From contig NZ_CP024202.1 in NCBI RefSeq assembly GCF_003932755.1, positions 868,001 to 932,000 of the forward strand: a DNA stretch of 64,000 nt. The letters are read 5' to 3'. The translations under genes were made by a program, and so were the position numbers. Source of the DNA: Methylomicrobium sp. wino1 (lineage in GTDB: Bacteria; Pseudomonadota; Gammaproteobacteria; Methylococcales; Methylomonadaceae). How positions within the stretch are numbered: the stretch's first letter is position 1; each line of letters begins with the position of its first letter. The notes under the pieces are model-generated. The model saw nothing but the letters and a program-made list of their open reading frames with translations, made no database searches and was not told the origin of the DNA. This document shows, in pieces, positions 37,856 to 46,153 of this stretch.

Positions 37856-38152
37856 ATGAAAACATTATCGACTTCACTGCTTGCATTGGCTTTGACTGCC
37901 GCCGTTTCGTCTTCCGCGTTCGCCGAAGGTTCGAAAATCGAAAAGTCAACATTGATCAATGCGTCCAAAAACACCTTGACCAATACACAAGCGATCGGAA
38001 AAAACAGCTCGGCCAATACCGGCTCGATCAGCGTCGAAGGTTCTAAGGTCGAAAAATCCACTGTCATCAATGCGTCCAAAAACACCTTAACCAATACCCA
38101 AGCGATCGGAAAAAACAGCTCGGCTAATACCGGTTCGGTCGATATCAAGTAA
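37856..38152 (+). CDS. Small exported curlin-like repeat protein, right array copy 3
   Basis: 98 residues, with the same mature protein as copies 1 and 2 but more synonymous changes. It is followed within 75 bases by the small exported protein at 38225 and then the CsgG-like gene, so the array and the secretion genes probably share transcripts. Confidence 0.75.
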   Translation: MKTLSTSLLALALTAAVSSSAFAEGSKIEKSTLINASKNTLTNTQAIGKNSSANTGSISVEGSKVEKSTVINASKNTLTNTQAIGKNSSANTGSVDIK

Positions 38153-38224
38153 ATCTTAACCCTTACGGGAAGCCGGTTAGATTATTCAATCCGTCCGGTT
38201 TCCCTCTTAACGAGGAAGACGGCT

Positions 38225-38536
38225 ATGTCACTCATTCGATTGTGTACTTTTTTACTCATTATCGGCTTGCCCATAACGCCGCTTCTAGCCAACGATTTAG
38301 ACGACGGTATCGGCATTGATGAACCCATCAACGATAATATACAGCTCAATCCCAATATCGATTTTATAAAACGCAATGCCTTGGCAAAGGCGCGACGCAA
38401 GACCGATCAAAATTCCGGTTGCGGCGGTACAGGTAATCAAACCTTTGGTCCGGGCGCCAATTTACAAAATGCCACCATTGTCAACCTTTCGGATAACAGA
38501 CGCGCCAATTCGGTCTGCATCGAGCGAAGACGATAA
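38225..38536 (+). CDS. Small exported protein with a Gly/Asn-rich tail
   Basis: 103 residues; AGGAAG precedes the ATG. A signal peptide (TFLLIIGLPITPLLA) is followed by a charged acidic part and a C-terminal GCGGTGNQTFGPGANLQNA, then NLSDNRRANSVC. Two cysteines could form a disulphide. The tail's Gly-Asn-Gln pattern suggests a nucleator, chaperone or minor subunit of the nearby fibre proteins; HfaA or CsgE/F would be functional analogues, but I see no sequence match. It lies directly upstream of the CsgG-like gene. Confidence 0.65.
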   Translation: MSLIRLCTFLLIIGLPITPLLANDLDDGIGIDEPINDNIQLNPNIDFIKRNALAKARRKTDQNSGCGGTGNQTFGPGANLQNATIVNLSDNRRANSVCIERRR

Positions 38537-38574
38537 GCGTCCGAACACCAAATTTTTAGAAACGAGGTCGTGTT

Positions 38575-40122
38575 ATGAACAACTATAAACTCACTAGCGG
38601 TTTTCGAATCATTGGCTTGCCGCTCTTGCTCGTCGGCTGCGGTTTAAATCCGCAGAGTGCCGATATCGGACTCAATGAAACACTACCTGAAGCCAAGATC
38701 ACGATTTATCAACGCGCAATCAATAAATTGGGCTTGATGACCGAAATTTACAGCAACGAGCCGGTCAAAATCATGTCCAAGGAAGTGTTCGACAATACCG
38801 GGACTTCGGTAGCAACGAGCGGTGAAATTCCCCGTGACATCACTGAAATGGTCAAGAGTACCTTGAACGGAATCGGCGGGAACGTACTTTACATTCCTTA
38901 CGAACCTGAATTCATGCTCAATACCGCGCAAACCGGCTATAGCGGCTATGAGGATAAAATTCTGCCTCAGGTCATTTTATCGGGCGGTATCACCGAGTTC
39001 GATCGAGGCTTGGTCACGCAAGGCGATTCTTTCGATGTCGATATCGAAGTCAAAGAATACGGGCTTAATTTTTCCGATCAAAATAAATCTTCGTTGGCCA
39101 GCGTCACGTTGGATTTCAACATGATCGATTTCAAGACTTTTACCGGCTTACCGAGAATTCAGGCAATCAACGGTATCAAACTGCACAAGGCAACCAAAGA
39201 AGACAGTATCGGCTTTACGATCAAAAGCGTCACTTTCGGTGCCAAAGGCGAAATCAAAAAAGTTCAGGGTAGGCACGCCGCCGTCCGCTTATTGGTGCAA
39301 CTCAATATCATCCAATTGGTCGGTCGCTATCAAAAATTGCCTTATTGGCGCTTGATTCCCGGTGTCGAAGCCGACGAAGTCGTGATCGATCAAGTCCTGG
39401 CCGATTATTATTCAATGACTCGTCCGGAGCAAGTGGCCAAAGTACAGGAATTACTCTACTTACACGGCTACAAAGTACAACCTAGCGGACAACTGGACAG
39501 TCCGACGCAAAGCTCTTTACAAAATTTTGTTCAAAAGCACGGTTTACCAGGAACCGATTTGAATCAAGAGCTTTATCTTGCCTTGTATGAAAACGTACCG
39601 TTGAACCATGCAACCCGGCAACTGCGCAAAAATCTGATAGGACAGGGTACCTTCCATTATGCCGCTCATGAACCGATGACTTATAACCCGCCGGCCCCGG
39701 CGCCCGCACCGGCCCCGCAAACTTTTGTCGATGCATCGCCAGCTCCCGGCACGATATCGCTTAGAACCAACAAATCCGAATACCGTATCGGCGAACCGAT
39801 GCAAATTGATTTTACGGTCAGCGAACCGATGTACGTCCGTATCGTTCTAATCAATTCGGAAGGCAAAATCGACACGGTTTTCCCGAATATCTATCAACCC
39901 GATAATTATTGCTTACCGGGCAAATCCTACAGCATACCCGCACCCGGCGCCGATTTCACAATCGATGTCTCGGGCCCGGCCGGCACTGATAAACTGAGGG
40001 CTATAGCTGCTAAAAATCCGATTCCGGCCGATGCATTGTATTTCACCAACGACGGTCAATTCGACGAATCCAGAATGGCGGCCAATTCGGTTAAAGCCGC
40101 ACTCGACTATGTCATTCGATAA
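38575..40122 (+). CDS. CsgG/HfaB-like outer-membrane secretion lipoprotein fused to PG-binding-like and DUF4384 domains
   Basis: 515 residues. Lipobox LLLVGC places the lipid Cys at 22. Residues about 45-270 resemble CsgG: PVKIMSKEVFDNTGT (compare the DQTG block), a middle strand pair ILSGGITEFDRG, and AVRLLVQLNIIQLVGRYQKL then PYWRLIPG. A peptidoglycan-binding-like repeat follows (about 280-345, VAKVQELLYLHGYKV, SPTQSSLQNFVQKHG), then a Pro-Ala linker and DUF4384 (about 393-490, VFPNIYQPDNYCLPG). CsgG proteins form the pore that exports curlin. The extra domains could anchor the pore to the wall and sense a ligand. CsgG assignment is moderate; DUF4384 is firm. Confidence 0.7.
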   Translation: MNNYKLTSGFRIIGLPLLLVGCGLNPQSADIGLNETLPEAKITIYQRAINKLGLMTEIYSNEPVKIMSKEVFDNTGTSVATSGEIPRDITEMVKSTLNGIGGNVLYIPYEPEFMLNTAQTGYSGYEDKILPQVILSGGITEFDRGLVTQGDSFDVDIEVKEYGLNFSDQNKSSLASVTLDFNMIDFKTFTGLPRIQAINGIKLHKATKEDSIGFTIKSVTFGAKGEIKKVQGRHAAVRLLVQLNIIQLVGRYQKLPYWRLIPGVEADEVVIDQVLADYYSMTRPEQVAKVQELLYLHGYKVQPSGQLDSPTQSSLQNFVQKHGLPGTDLNQELYLALYENVPLNHATRQLRKNLIGQGTFHYAAHEPMTYNPPAPAPAPAPQTFVDASPAPGTISLRTNKSEYRIGEPMQIDFTVSEPMYVRIVLINSEGKIDTVFPNIYQPDNYCLPGKSYSIPAPGADFTIDVSGPAGTDKLRAIAAKNPIPADALYFTNDGQFDESRMAANSVKAALDYVIR

Positions 40123-40132
40123 GGTGGGCATT

Positions 40133-40435
40133 ATGAAAAAATTAACATTGCTTTTACTTGCCGGCCTGATTTTACAGGCCTGCGAAAATGCTCCGGTCAG
40201 GCGCGAGGAAATGATTTCCGAACATCCGGAGTGGGACAAGGAAATGGTCGAAGTCATCAAAGCCGGCTATCTGGTCAAAGGCATGGATCAGGATCAAGTC
40301 AAAGCGGCTTGGGGAAGGCCTTGCTGGAGCTGTACAGGCACCACTTCCGGAGATTGGGGTGAAGCCTGGGAATATTCCACGCAAGTGGTATTTTTCGGCA
40401 AAAACGGCAAAGTTACCCGTTGGGAACAAAAATAA
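40133..40435 (+). CDS. Small lipoprotein (SmpA/BamE-like fold possible)
   Basis: 100 residues from the ATG at 40133, 10 bases past the previous stop. The signal peptide ends in the lipobox LILQAC (Cys 17). The mature part has VIKAGYLVKGMDQDQVKAAW followed by GRP and a short beta end, VVFFGKNGKVTRWEQ. This is the layout of SmpA/OmlA-type small outer-membrane lipoproteins. It is a probable accessory of the CsgG-like pore by position. Confidence 0.75.
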   Translation: MKKLTLLLLAGLILQACENAPVRREEMISEHPEWDKEMVEVIKAGYLVKGMDQDQVKAAWGRPCWSCTGTTSGDWGEAWEYSTQVVFFGKNGKVTRWEQK

Positions 40436-40510
40436 GCCGGCAATTCTTTCTGAGCCGGTTTGATGAATAACACGAAACAATTCGTATTAAAAATTAAAGA
40501 GGTTAGTACC

Positions 40511-41101
40511 ATGAAACTACATCACTCTATCACCGCCGCCAGTGGTGCCCTTTTACTGGCTTTATACACCCTTAATACTCAAGCCGAGCAAGTACGCATG
40601 TACGATGCTCCCCCTAGTGCCGAGGAAATGGGCAAAGTTCTGTTCGGAGGTCAAACCAACAGTACTCCGGGAACCATGAAAATGCGTTCTATCAATTTCC
40701 AACCCAAAAGGAATGAACGGGCCGATGATTTAGCCATCGCCGAACGAGTCGAGGCGGAAAAAACCAGTATCGGTTTGCCGATTAAATTCGCCTATAACTC
40801 GGATGAAATTTTGCCCGAATCGCTACCATTCTTGGAAGAAGTCGGCAAAATGATGACGATGTCTGATTTTTCCGACAAGCGCTTGATCATCGAAGGCCAT
40901 ACCGATGCCGTCGGCTCTGCCTCTTATAATCTGGATTTATCCAGACGCAGAGCTCAATCCGTAAGAAATTATTTAGCGCGTAATTTCGGCGTCTCTTCGA
41001 ATCGATTGACCACCAAAGGGCTCGGAAAATCCAAACCCCTGCCGGGCCGCGACCCGTTCGATGCAGTCAACCGCAGAGTTCAGTTCTATAGCGCGAATTA
41101 A
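40511..41101 (+). CDS. OmpA-family peptidoglycan-associated protein
   Basis: 196 residues from the ATG at 40511 (GAGG upstream). It has a signal peptide, a short linker, then a C-terminal OmpA domain: IKFAYNSDEILPESLPFLEE, LIIEGHTDAVGSASYN, LDLSRRRAQSVRNYL and NRRVQFY. The Asp and Arg that bind diaminopimelate are present. No beta-barrel precedes it, so it is periplasmic and wall-bound. CsgG-like loci often include such an anchor. Confidence 0.88.
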   Translation: MKLHHSITAASGALLLALYTLNTQAEQVRMYDAPPSAEEMGKVLFGGQTNSTPGTMKMRSINFQPKRNERADDLAIAERVEAEKTSIGLPIKFAYNSDEILPESLPFLEEVGKMMTMSDFSDKRLIIEGHTDAVGSASYNLDLSRRRAQSVRNYLARNFGVSSNRLTTKGLGKSKPLPGRDPFDAVNRRVQFYSAN

Positions 41102-41143
41102 CAACGCGGCTTTTTTATTCGATTCGTCATCAGGAGACGCGCC

Positions 41144-41917
41144 ATGACAACGCAAGGAATACGAACACCCGATTTCCGGCCCGGACCACGGGCCGGCCGC
41201 CGACCACTCACTATCGGTCTGACCTTGAGTCTGTCCGTTTTATCACCATGGACGTCAGACGCTTTAGCAGGCCAAGCGACGACCGGCAAAATTATCATCG
41301 ACGGTGTCGTTTATGGCGGCAGCGATGCGCGTATCGAACAAGGCTCGGGAGTTTTAGGCAAAGAACGCCGCAATGTCGAGCCGTTTCGGGTAATCCATGT
41401 TGCCGCAGGAATCGACCTTAACTATCGTAACGGCCCGGCGCAAAGCATCGAGATCATCGGTGACCGAAATTTGATTCCGATTATCGAAACATCGGTTAGC
41501 GGCAGCGTTTTGACGATCGCCGGCCGAAAAAGCTATCAACAACATTTACCGCTGACGATCGAAATAACGAGCCCTAATCTGGAATCTCTTGCTCTCCATG
41601 GAGCCGGCGACATTCGCCTAACCGCTCTCAGACAAGAGTCGTTTGCTCTGACGCTCAACGGAAGCGGCAATGTGACCGCCGACGGACAGATCGACCGTTT
41701 CAGCGTGACCGTCAATGGCGCCGGCGATATCAATGCACAAGGATTGGTCAGCAAGTTGGCAGATATCCGGTTATCGGGTTCCGGGGATATTTCAGTTACT
41801 GCACGGGAAACATTGAAAGCCTATCTGATCGGTAGCGGCGAAATTACCTACTACGGGCGTCCGGCACACATCGAAAAACGCATAATCGGCAGCGGCGATC
41901 TGCAACCGGGAGATTAA
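41144..41917 (+). CDS. Exported GIN-domain (DUF2807) protein
   Basis: 257 residues; AGGAG precedes the ATG. The N-terminus is long before the hydrophobic core (LTIGLTLSLSVLSPW). The mature protein is a right-handed beta-solenoid-like GIN domain: repeated G-AGDI/SGN motifs, LHGAGDIRLTAL, LNGSGNVTADGQ, VNGAGDINAQGL, LSGSGDISVTAR, and the final IIGSGDLQPGD. It is likely an adhesin head or surface-layer part. It starts 42 bases after the OmpA-type gene. Confidence 0.88.
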   Translation: MTTQGIRTPDFRPGPRAGRRPLTIGLTLSLSVLSPWTSDALAGQATTGKIIIDGVVYGGSDARIEQGSGVLGKERRNVEPFRVIHVAAGIDLNYRNGPAQSIEIIGDRNLIPIIETSVSGSVLTIAGRKSYQQHLPLTIEITSPNLESLALHGAGDIRLTALRQESFALTLNGSGNVTADGQIDRFSVTVNGAGDINAQGLVSKLADIRLSGSGDISVTARETLKAYLIGSGEITYYGRPAHIEKRIIGSGDLQPGD

Positions 41918-42286
41918 ATGAAACTCACATGGCGCGGCGCTTGGGTCATTATGGCCGGTTCCCTCCTGATACTCGCGAACGGTTCCGCGCAAACCACTCA
42001 ATTGGCGGGAATCACATTCAGCGAATCGGAATCGCCGGCAATCAAACCGAAAGCGATGACTAAGCCGGAACTCAAGACTAAAAAATACCAATGGCACGAG
42101 TTGCACGGTAGTTTGAATAACCGGTATGTTTTTTTAATCGTGAAAAAAACCGGAACAAGAGACGTCACCGGCTATTTATTCGACGGCAAAGGCAACAAAA
42201 AATTCGTTTACGGCGAATGGTTCAATCGAAATTTACAGCTCTACGATCAATCCAACAAGCTGTTGAATATTTTACTGTATCCTTAG
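41918..42286 (+). CDS. Small exported protein, unknown function
   Basis: 122 residues; starts at the base after the previous stop, so it is coupled to the GIN-domain gene. The signal peptide (AWVIMAGSLLILANGSAQ) precedes a beta-rich, basic mature part (HELHGSLNNRYVFLIVKKT, VTGYLFDGKGNKKFVYG). No family recognised. Confidence 0.7.
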   Translation: MKLTWRGAWVIMAGSLLILANGSAQTTQLAGITFSESESPAIKPKAMTKPELKTKKYQWHELHGSLNNRYVFLIVKKTGTRDVTGYLFDGKGNKKFVYGEWFNRNLQLYDQSNKLLNILLYP

Positions 42287-42304
42287 ATTTAACCATCTAT
42301 GATT

Positions 42305-42615
42305 CCGGCATGAGTTCTAAAAAGAAATCCGAATGATTGCAAGCGATGCTCAAAGCCCGGTCCCGGACCGTAATGACCCAGGCGGATTGAAACCGGTCAT
42401 GGACGGCTGCGGCGAGCATTCGATATTCGCAGCTTCCTTCATTAAGGCCTTGGATCGCAACGATACTTTGCTCGAGGCCAAGAATTGTACAGGTACAGGA
42501 ACGTATCGGCCAATATCGTAGCGATAGCAGCGAAGTACGGTATCGAGCAAGTTTCGCAATACGCGCCGACTAATCATGCGGGACATGAATCAGGGAAGTT
42601 TTTCTTTGTACCATG
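42305..42615 (+). pseudogene. Decayed duplicate of the C-terminus of the 46154 caspase-like gene
   Basis: Pieces in several frames match the end of the gene at 46154-48514: MLKARSRT-like text, GGLKPVMDG, EHSIFAASFIKALDRND, then a shifted YRNVSANIVAIAAKYGIEQV-like stretch and NHAGHESGKFFFVP. Small indels break it. It lies in the opposite orientation to the intact gene and is the only gene-like content in 42287-42982; the remainder of that gap is AT-rich promoter DNA. Confidence 0.8.
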
Positions 42616-42982
42616 TAGCGTTTTTTTGGCTCTTCCGGATTTCCCGTGGTAGAAGCCGTGCCAGTATTTTGGAATGACAAAGGCAATGAATAATAACATT
42701 TTTATCAGTAACTTAATTCTATTCTAATTTTGCGAATCGTTATCATTATGCATTGCCACGTGAAATCCTAGAGAGCCTTTTTTTATCTAGAATTTTGTCT
42801 TAAAATGCTTCGTCAAAGAAGACGGTATACTTGACATTCGTACAAATTGATCTATAAATCAATAATATATTTACACTTATAAGAAAAAAATTACAAAAAT
42901 ACTATAAGTCTATGTATCAAATGATTATGGTTGGTAGAATTTTTAAATCTTTAATATTTTTTAATGAACAGGGGGAGGGAGA

Positions 42983-44311
42983 ATGATGAAAAAAAATAAT
43001 TTCCGGGTCGATGATCCGAAAAGATTGACCTTAATAACGGCACCATTGTTATGCGGCATTTTAATCAACGATGTTTATGCGGCCGATGATAATCGGGAAT
43101 TTGTAAGTAACACAATTTTAAGTATTTGTCCGTCAGGTGTTCTTTTAGGCACCGAATTACAAGATCGCTGTAATGAACTAGTCACTGAAGGTAATGGAAT
43201 TATACCTAATAGCATTTTAACCCAAGTAACGTCCGAGCAAACTGCCGCACAAAAGTCGATTTCGTTGGAAATGAACAGCTCTCAGTTGGGACTTTTAAGC
43301 AATCGCATTAGCGCGATTAGAAGCGGCAGACAAGGCGGCGGATTGAATATCAGCGGCCTGATGATGGACAGCAACGGTAATCCGGTGTCATCCAACCAAT
43401 TGGCCAATTGGGGCGATTATCAAAATAAAGGTGCTGCCGGCGACGATAGCTACGAACGGCTAGGGGTTTTCGTCAACGGCAATATCGGCTTCGGCGATCG
43501 GCGGACTACGGTAAACGAAGCCGGCTACAATCTCGATACACACGGCGGAACCGTCGGCATGGACTACCGTTTTACCGATAACTTCCTGATGGGTATGGCG
43601 TTCGGTTATAACAACGCGACATCGAGATATAGGAATAATTTGGGCGATATGGAGGCCGATAACTATACCGGTGCGGTATACGCTTCGTTTTATACCGAAG
43701 ACGGTTTTTTCATCGACGGCATATTCAGTGGTAGCCACATAGATTACACGACCAGAAGACGGATTCAATATAACTTTGGTAATAATATCAACACCAATGC
43801 CATCGGCGATAATTCCGGTCGAGAATTCAACGTATCGATGAATACTGGCTATAACTTTAACGTCAGCGGCCTAACGATTACTCCGCAAGTTCGTGTCGAT
43901 TACACGAGTAGCCAAATCGACGCGCTTAATGAACGCGGCGGATTAGGCTGGGCGTTGCATGTAGATGATCAGGATTTTGATTCGATGCAGACCGCGGCCG
44001 GCTTGCAACTCAATTATGCGGTCAGTCTACCGTGGGCTGTCATCGTGCCGATGGCGCGGGCCGAATATATTCACGAATTCAAAAACGATCAAAGGAATAT
44101 CCAGGCATTTTTTATCCAGGATCCGACGCAAACCCGGTTCAACATTCAGACCGATAAACCGGACCGAGATTACATCGTGATGAGCGCGGGTGTTTCCGCA
44201 CAATTCATGCACGGCATTTCGGCATTCGTCAATTACGATACGGTACAAGCCCATTCCTTCGTCAACAACCATAATTTTTCAGGCGGTGTCAGAGTACAGG
44301 TTCCCTTTTAA
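42983..44311 (+). CDS. Autotransporter-type outer-membrane beta-barrel protein 1
   Basis: 442 residues; GGGAGGGAGA precedes the ATG. A signal region (LITAPLLCGILINDVYA) and a short N-terminal domain of about 140 residues (with SGRQGGGLNISGL) are followed by a 12-strand autotransporter barrel from about 160: RLGVFVNGNIGFGDRRTT, AFGYNNATSRY, and a terminal strand ending in Phe. The passenger is very short, so this may be a display anchor or a porin-like barrel. A paralogue lies at 44683 on the other strand. Confidence 0.85.
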   Translation: MMKKNNFRVDDPKRLTLITAPLLCGILINDVYAADDNREFVSNTILSICPSGVLLGTELQDRCNELVTEGNGIIPNSILTQVTSEQTAAQKSISLEMNSSQLGLLSNRISAIRSGRQGGGLNISGLMMDSNGNPVSSNQLANWGDYQNKGAAGDDSYERLGVFVNGNIGFGDRRTTVNEAGYNLDTHGGTVGMDYRFTDNFLMGMAFGYNNATSRYRNNLGDMEADNYTGAVYASFYTEDGFFIDGIFSGSHIDYTTRRRIQYNFGNNINTNAIGDNSGREFNVSMNTGYNFNVSGLTITPQVRVDYTSSQIDALNERGGLGWALHVDDQDFDSMQTAAGLQLNYAVSLPWAVIVPMARAEYIHEFKNDQRNIQAFFIQDPTQTRFNIQTDKPDRDYIVMSAGVSAQFMHGISAFVNYDTVQAHSFVNNHNFSGGVRVQVPF

Positions 44312-44618
44312 AATATCGATAGGTGCATTAACCGAACAAGCGGAAACTCATTATTCCCTTTGTTCGATTCCAATGCAATTCCATTATTCACTCAACGTAT
44401 ACCCAAATCCGGATAGCTCATTATCAAAAAGTTAAATATATCGCGTAATCCGTATTTTGAATATCTCGGTTCAGTTCCGTTTCCTTCAGGTCTATCTACT
44501 CTTAATTATTACGTTCATGAAAAAAACAGCGCTCTATTATATGAACGAATGTAGAAGGTTTTGTATTATTTTTTTCTTCCTACGACCTCTTTAAGAGCGG
44601 CAAACTATTTAATAAAAA

Positions 44619-44646
44619 CAATCAGGATTAATCCTAATCCTGATTG
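44619..44646 (-). terminator. Terminator hairpin of the 44683 gene
   Basis: CAATCAGGATTA and TAATCCTGATTG form a perfect 12-base stem with a 4-base loop. On the minus strand it is followed by TTTTT, 36 bases past the stop of the barrel gene. The rest of 44312-44682 shows no gene. Confidence 0.8.
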
Positions 44647-44682
44647 TTCCGGATATGTCTAAAATCTAAATCATACTATTCT

Positions 44683-45906
44683 CTAGAAAGATACCGCCCA
44701 TCTTAAACCGCCGCTAAAGTTATGGTTATTAACGAACGAATGTGCTTGTACCGTATCGTAATTGGCAAATGCCGACAAACCATAAGCGAATTGCGCCGAA
44801 ACACCCGCATTCATAACAATGTAGTCTCTATCGGGATTATCGGTAATTACTGAAAACTGAGCAGTGGGATCAGCCACAAAACGTGCGTTAATTCGCCGGC
44901 TATCGTTTTCAAATTCATGAATGTACTCAGCTTTCGCACTTGGTACGATAACCGCCCATGGCAAACTCAGCGCATAAGAAAGTTGCAAACCGGCCGCGGT
45001 TTGCAACGACTCGAACTCTTGACTACCGATATGCAAAGCTAAACCCGCTCCACCTGTTTCAGTTAACGCATCAACCTGAGTCGTCGTGTAATCGACTCGC
45101 ACTTGAGGAGTCAAGGTCAGCCCTCCAAATGCCATGTTATAGCCGGTATTCATACTTACATTGAATTCATCACCCTGGGTATTTCCCTGAGCGCTCGTAT
45201 TTGCCACCGCAATATTTCTAATCGAGTCGTACTCTAGATGACTACCGGAAAAAATACCGTCAATAAAAAAACCGCTTTCGGTAAAAAATGACCCATAGAT
45301 TGCGCCGGTATAACTGTCATTTTCATTTCTTCCTAAACTATTAAAATACCGGGAAGTTGAATTGTTATATCCGAACGCTGCACCAAGGAGAAAATTATCG
45401 GTAATTCGATAATCCGCGCCAAAAGTCGCACCGTGCTCATCGAGATTGTAACCGAGTTCATTGACAGTTGTTCGTCTGTCGCCGAATCCGATATTACCGT
45501 TAACAAATATACCAAGTCTTTCATAACCGGTATCGCCCGCAGCAGCTTTGTTAGTTTGCCCTAGAGCTAGCGGGTTATTTACGTCATCAAACAACAAGCC
45601 GCTTAAATTCAAGCCGCCACCTTGACGCCCTCCTCTCACAGCAGCAACTCTTGCGCCGATCGACGATAGCTGTACATTGTTCATAGCTAATGCGTTCATA
45701 CTTTGAGCGGCAGTTTGCATGGATGAAAGTTGAGTAAGACCTTCTAAGCTTGTATCGCAAAATGAATTAACAGTACTAGAAATACTACCGCACATAGCGT
45801 TATTAACTTCTGTTTGATTAACAGTCTCCGTAGCAGATACTTGTCCCAATGGCATAAGCAAGCCACTTACTACCGAATAAACTAGCGATTTTTTAAAAAG
45901 ACTCAT
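44683..45906 (-). CDS. Autotransporter-type outer-membrane beta-barrel protein 2
   Basis: 407 residues; AAGGGGAG precedes the ATG. The signal peptide ends GQVSA. It has the same layout as the 42983 gene: short N-terminal part with GGRQGGGLNLSGL, barrel starting RLGIFVNGNIGFGDRRTT, C-terminal Phe. Convergent paralogues, similar mainly in the barrel and diverged in the N-terminus, suggest old duplication with selection on the exposed part. Confidence 0.85.
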   Translation of the reverse strand: MSLFKKSLVYSVVSGLLMPLGQVSATETVNQTEVNNAMCGSISSTVNSFCDTSLEGLTQLSSMQTAAQSMNALAMNNVQLSSIGARVAAVRGGRQGGGLNLSGLLFDDVNNPLALGQTNKAAAGDTGYERLGIFVNGNIGFGDRRTTVNELGYNLDEHGATFGADYRITDNFLLGAAFGYNNSTSRYFNSLGRNENDSYTGAIYGSFFTESGFFIDGIFSGSHLEYDSIRNIAVANTSAQGNTQGDEFNVSMNTGYNMAFGGLTLTPQVRVDYTTTQVDALTETGGAGLALHIGSQEFESLQTAAGLQLSYALSLPWAVIVPSAKAEYIHEFENDSRRINARFVADPTAQFSVITDNPDRDYIVMNAGVSAQFAYGLSAFANYDTVQAHSFVNNHNFSGGLRWAVSF

Positions 45907-46153
45907 TAAATCTCCCCTTTAGATTAAAAAAATTATTCATTTCATTTATGACGATTTGTCGTATACTATTGATTTATATATCTATTAATGAAAATTCCAA
46001 TAGCTAAACAGTTAACATGGCGTAATATGAGGGCAATCGATATTTTTACTGGGTTTGCGCAGAATTAGAAAACCCATTAAAAAATACCTTTATAAGCCAG
46101 GATCCCCCTATAAAAACCGGTAACCTTCAGATTTGATCTTGGATTTAATGCCA

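Larger units (their letters stand above)
37031..38152. repeat. Tandem gene array, about 412-bp period, three units
   Basis: Starts at 37031, 37444 and 37856 (413 and 412 bases apart). Each unit carries its own ribosome site and the AATCACG...CGTGATT hairpin, with a repeated leader GAGGCTCGGTTACACTGA. It is the same copy number and nearly the same period as the left array at 13904, but in the opposite orientation. Confidence 0.85.
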
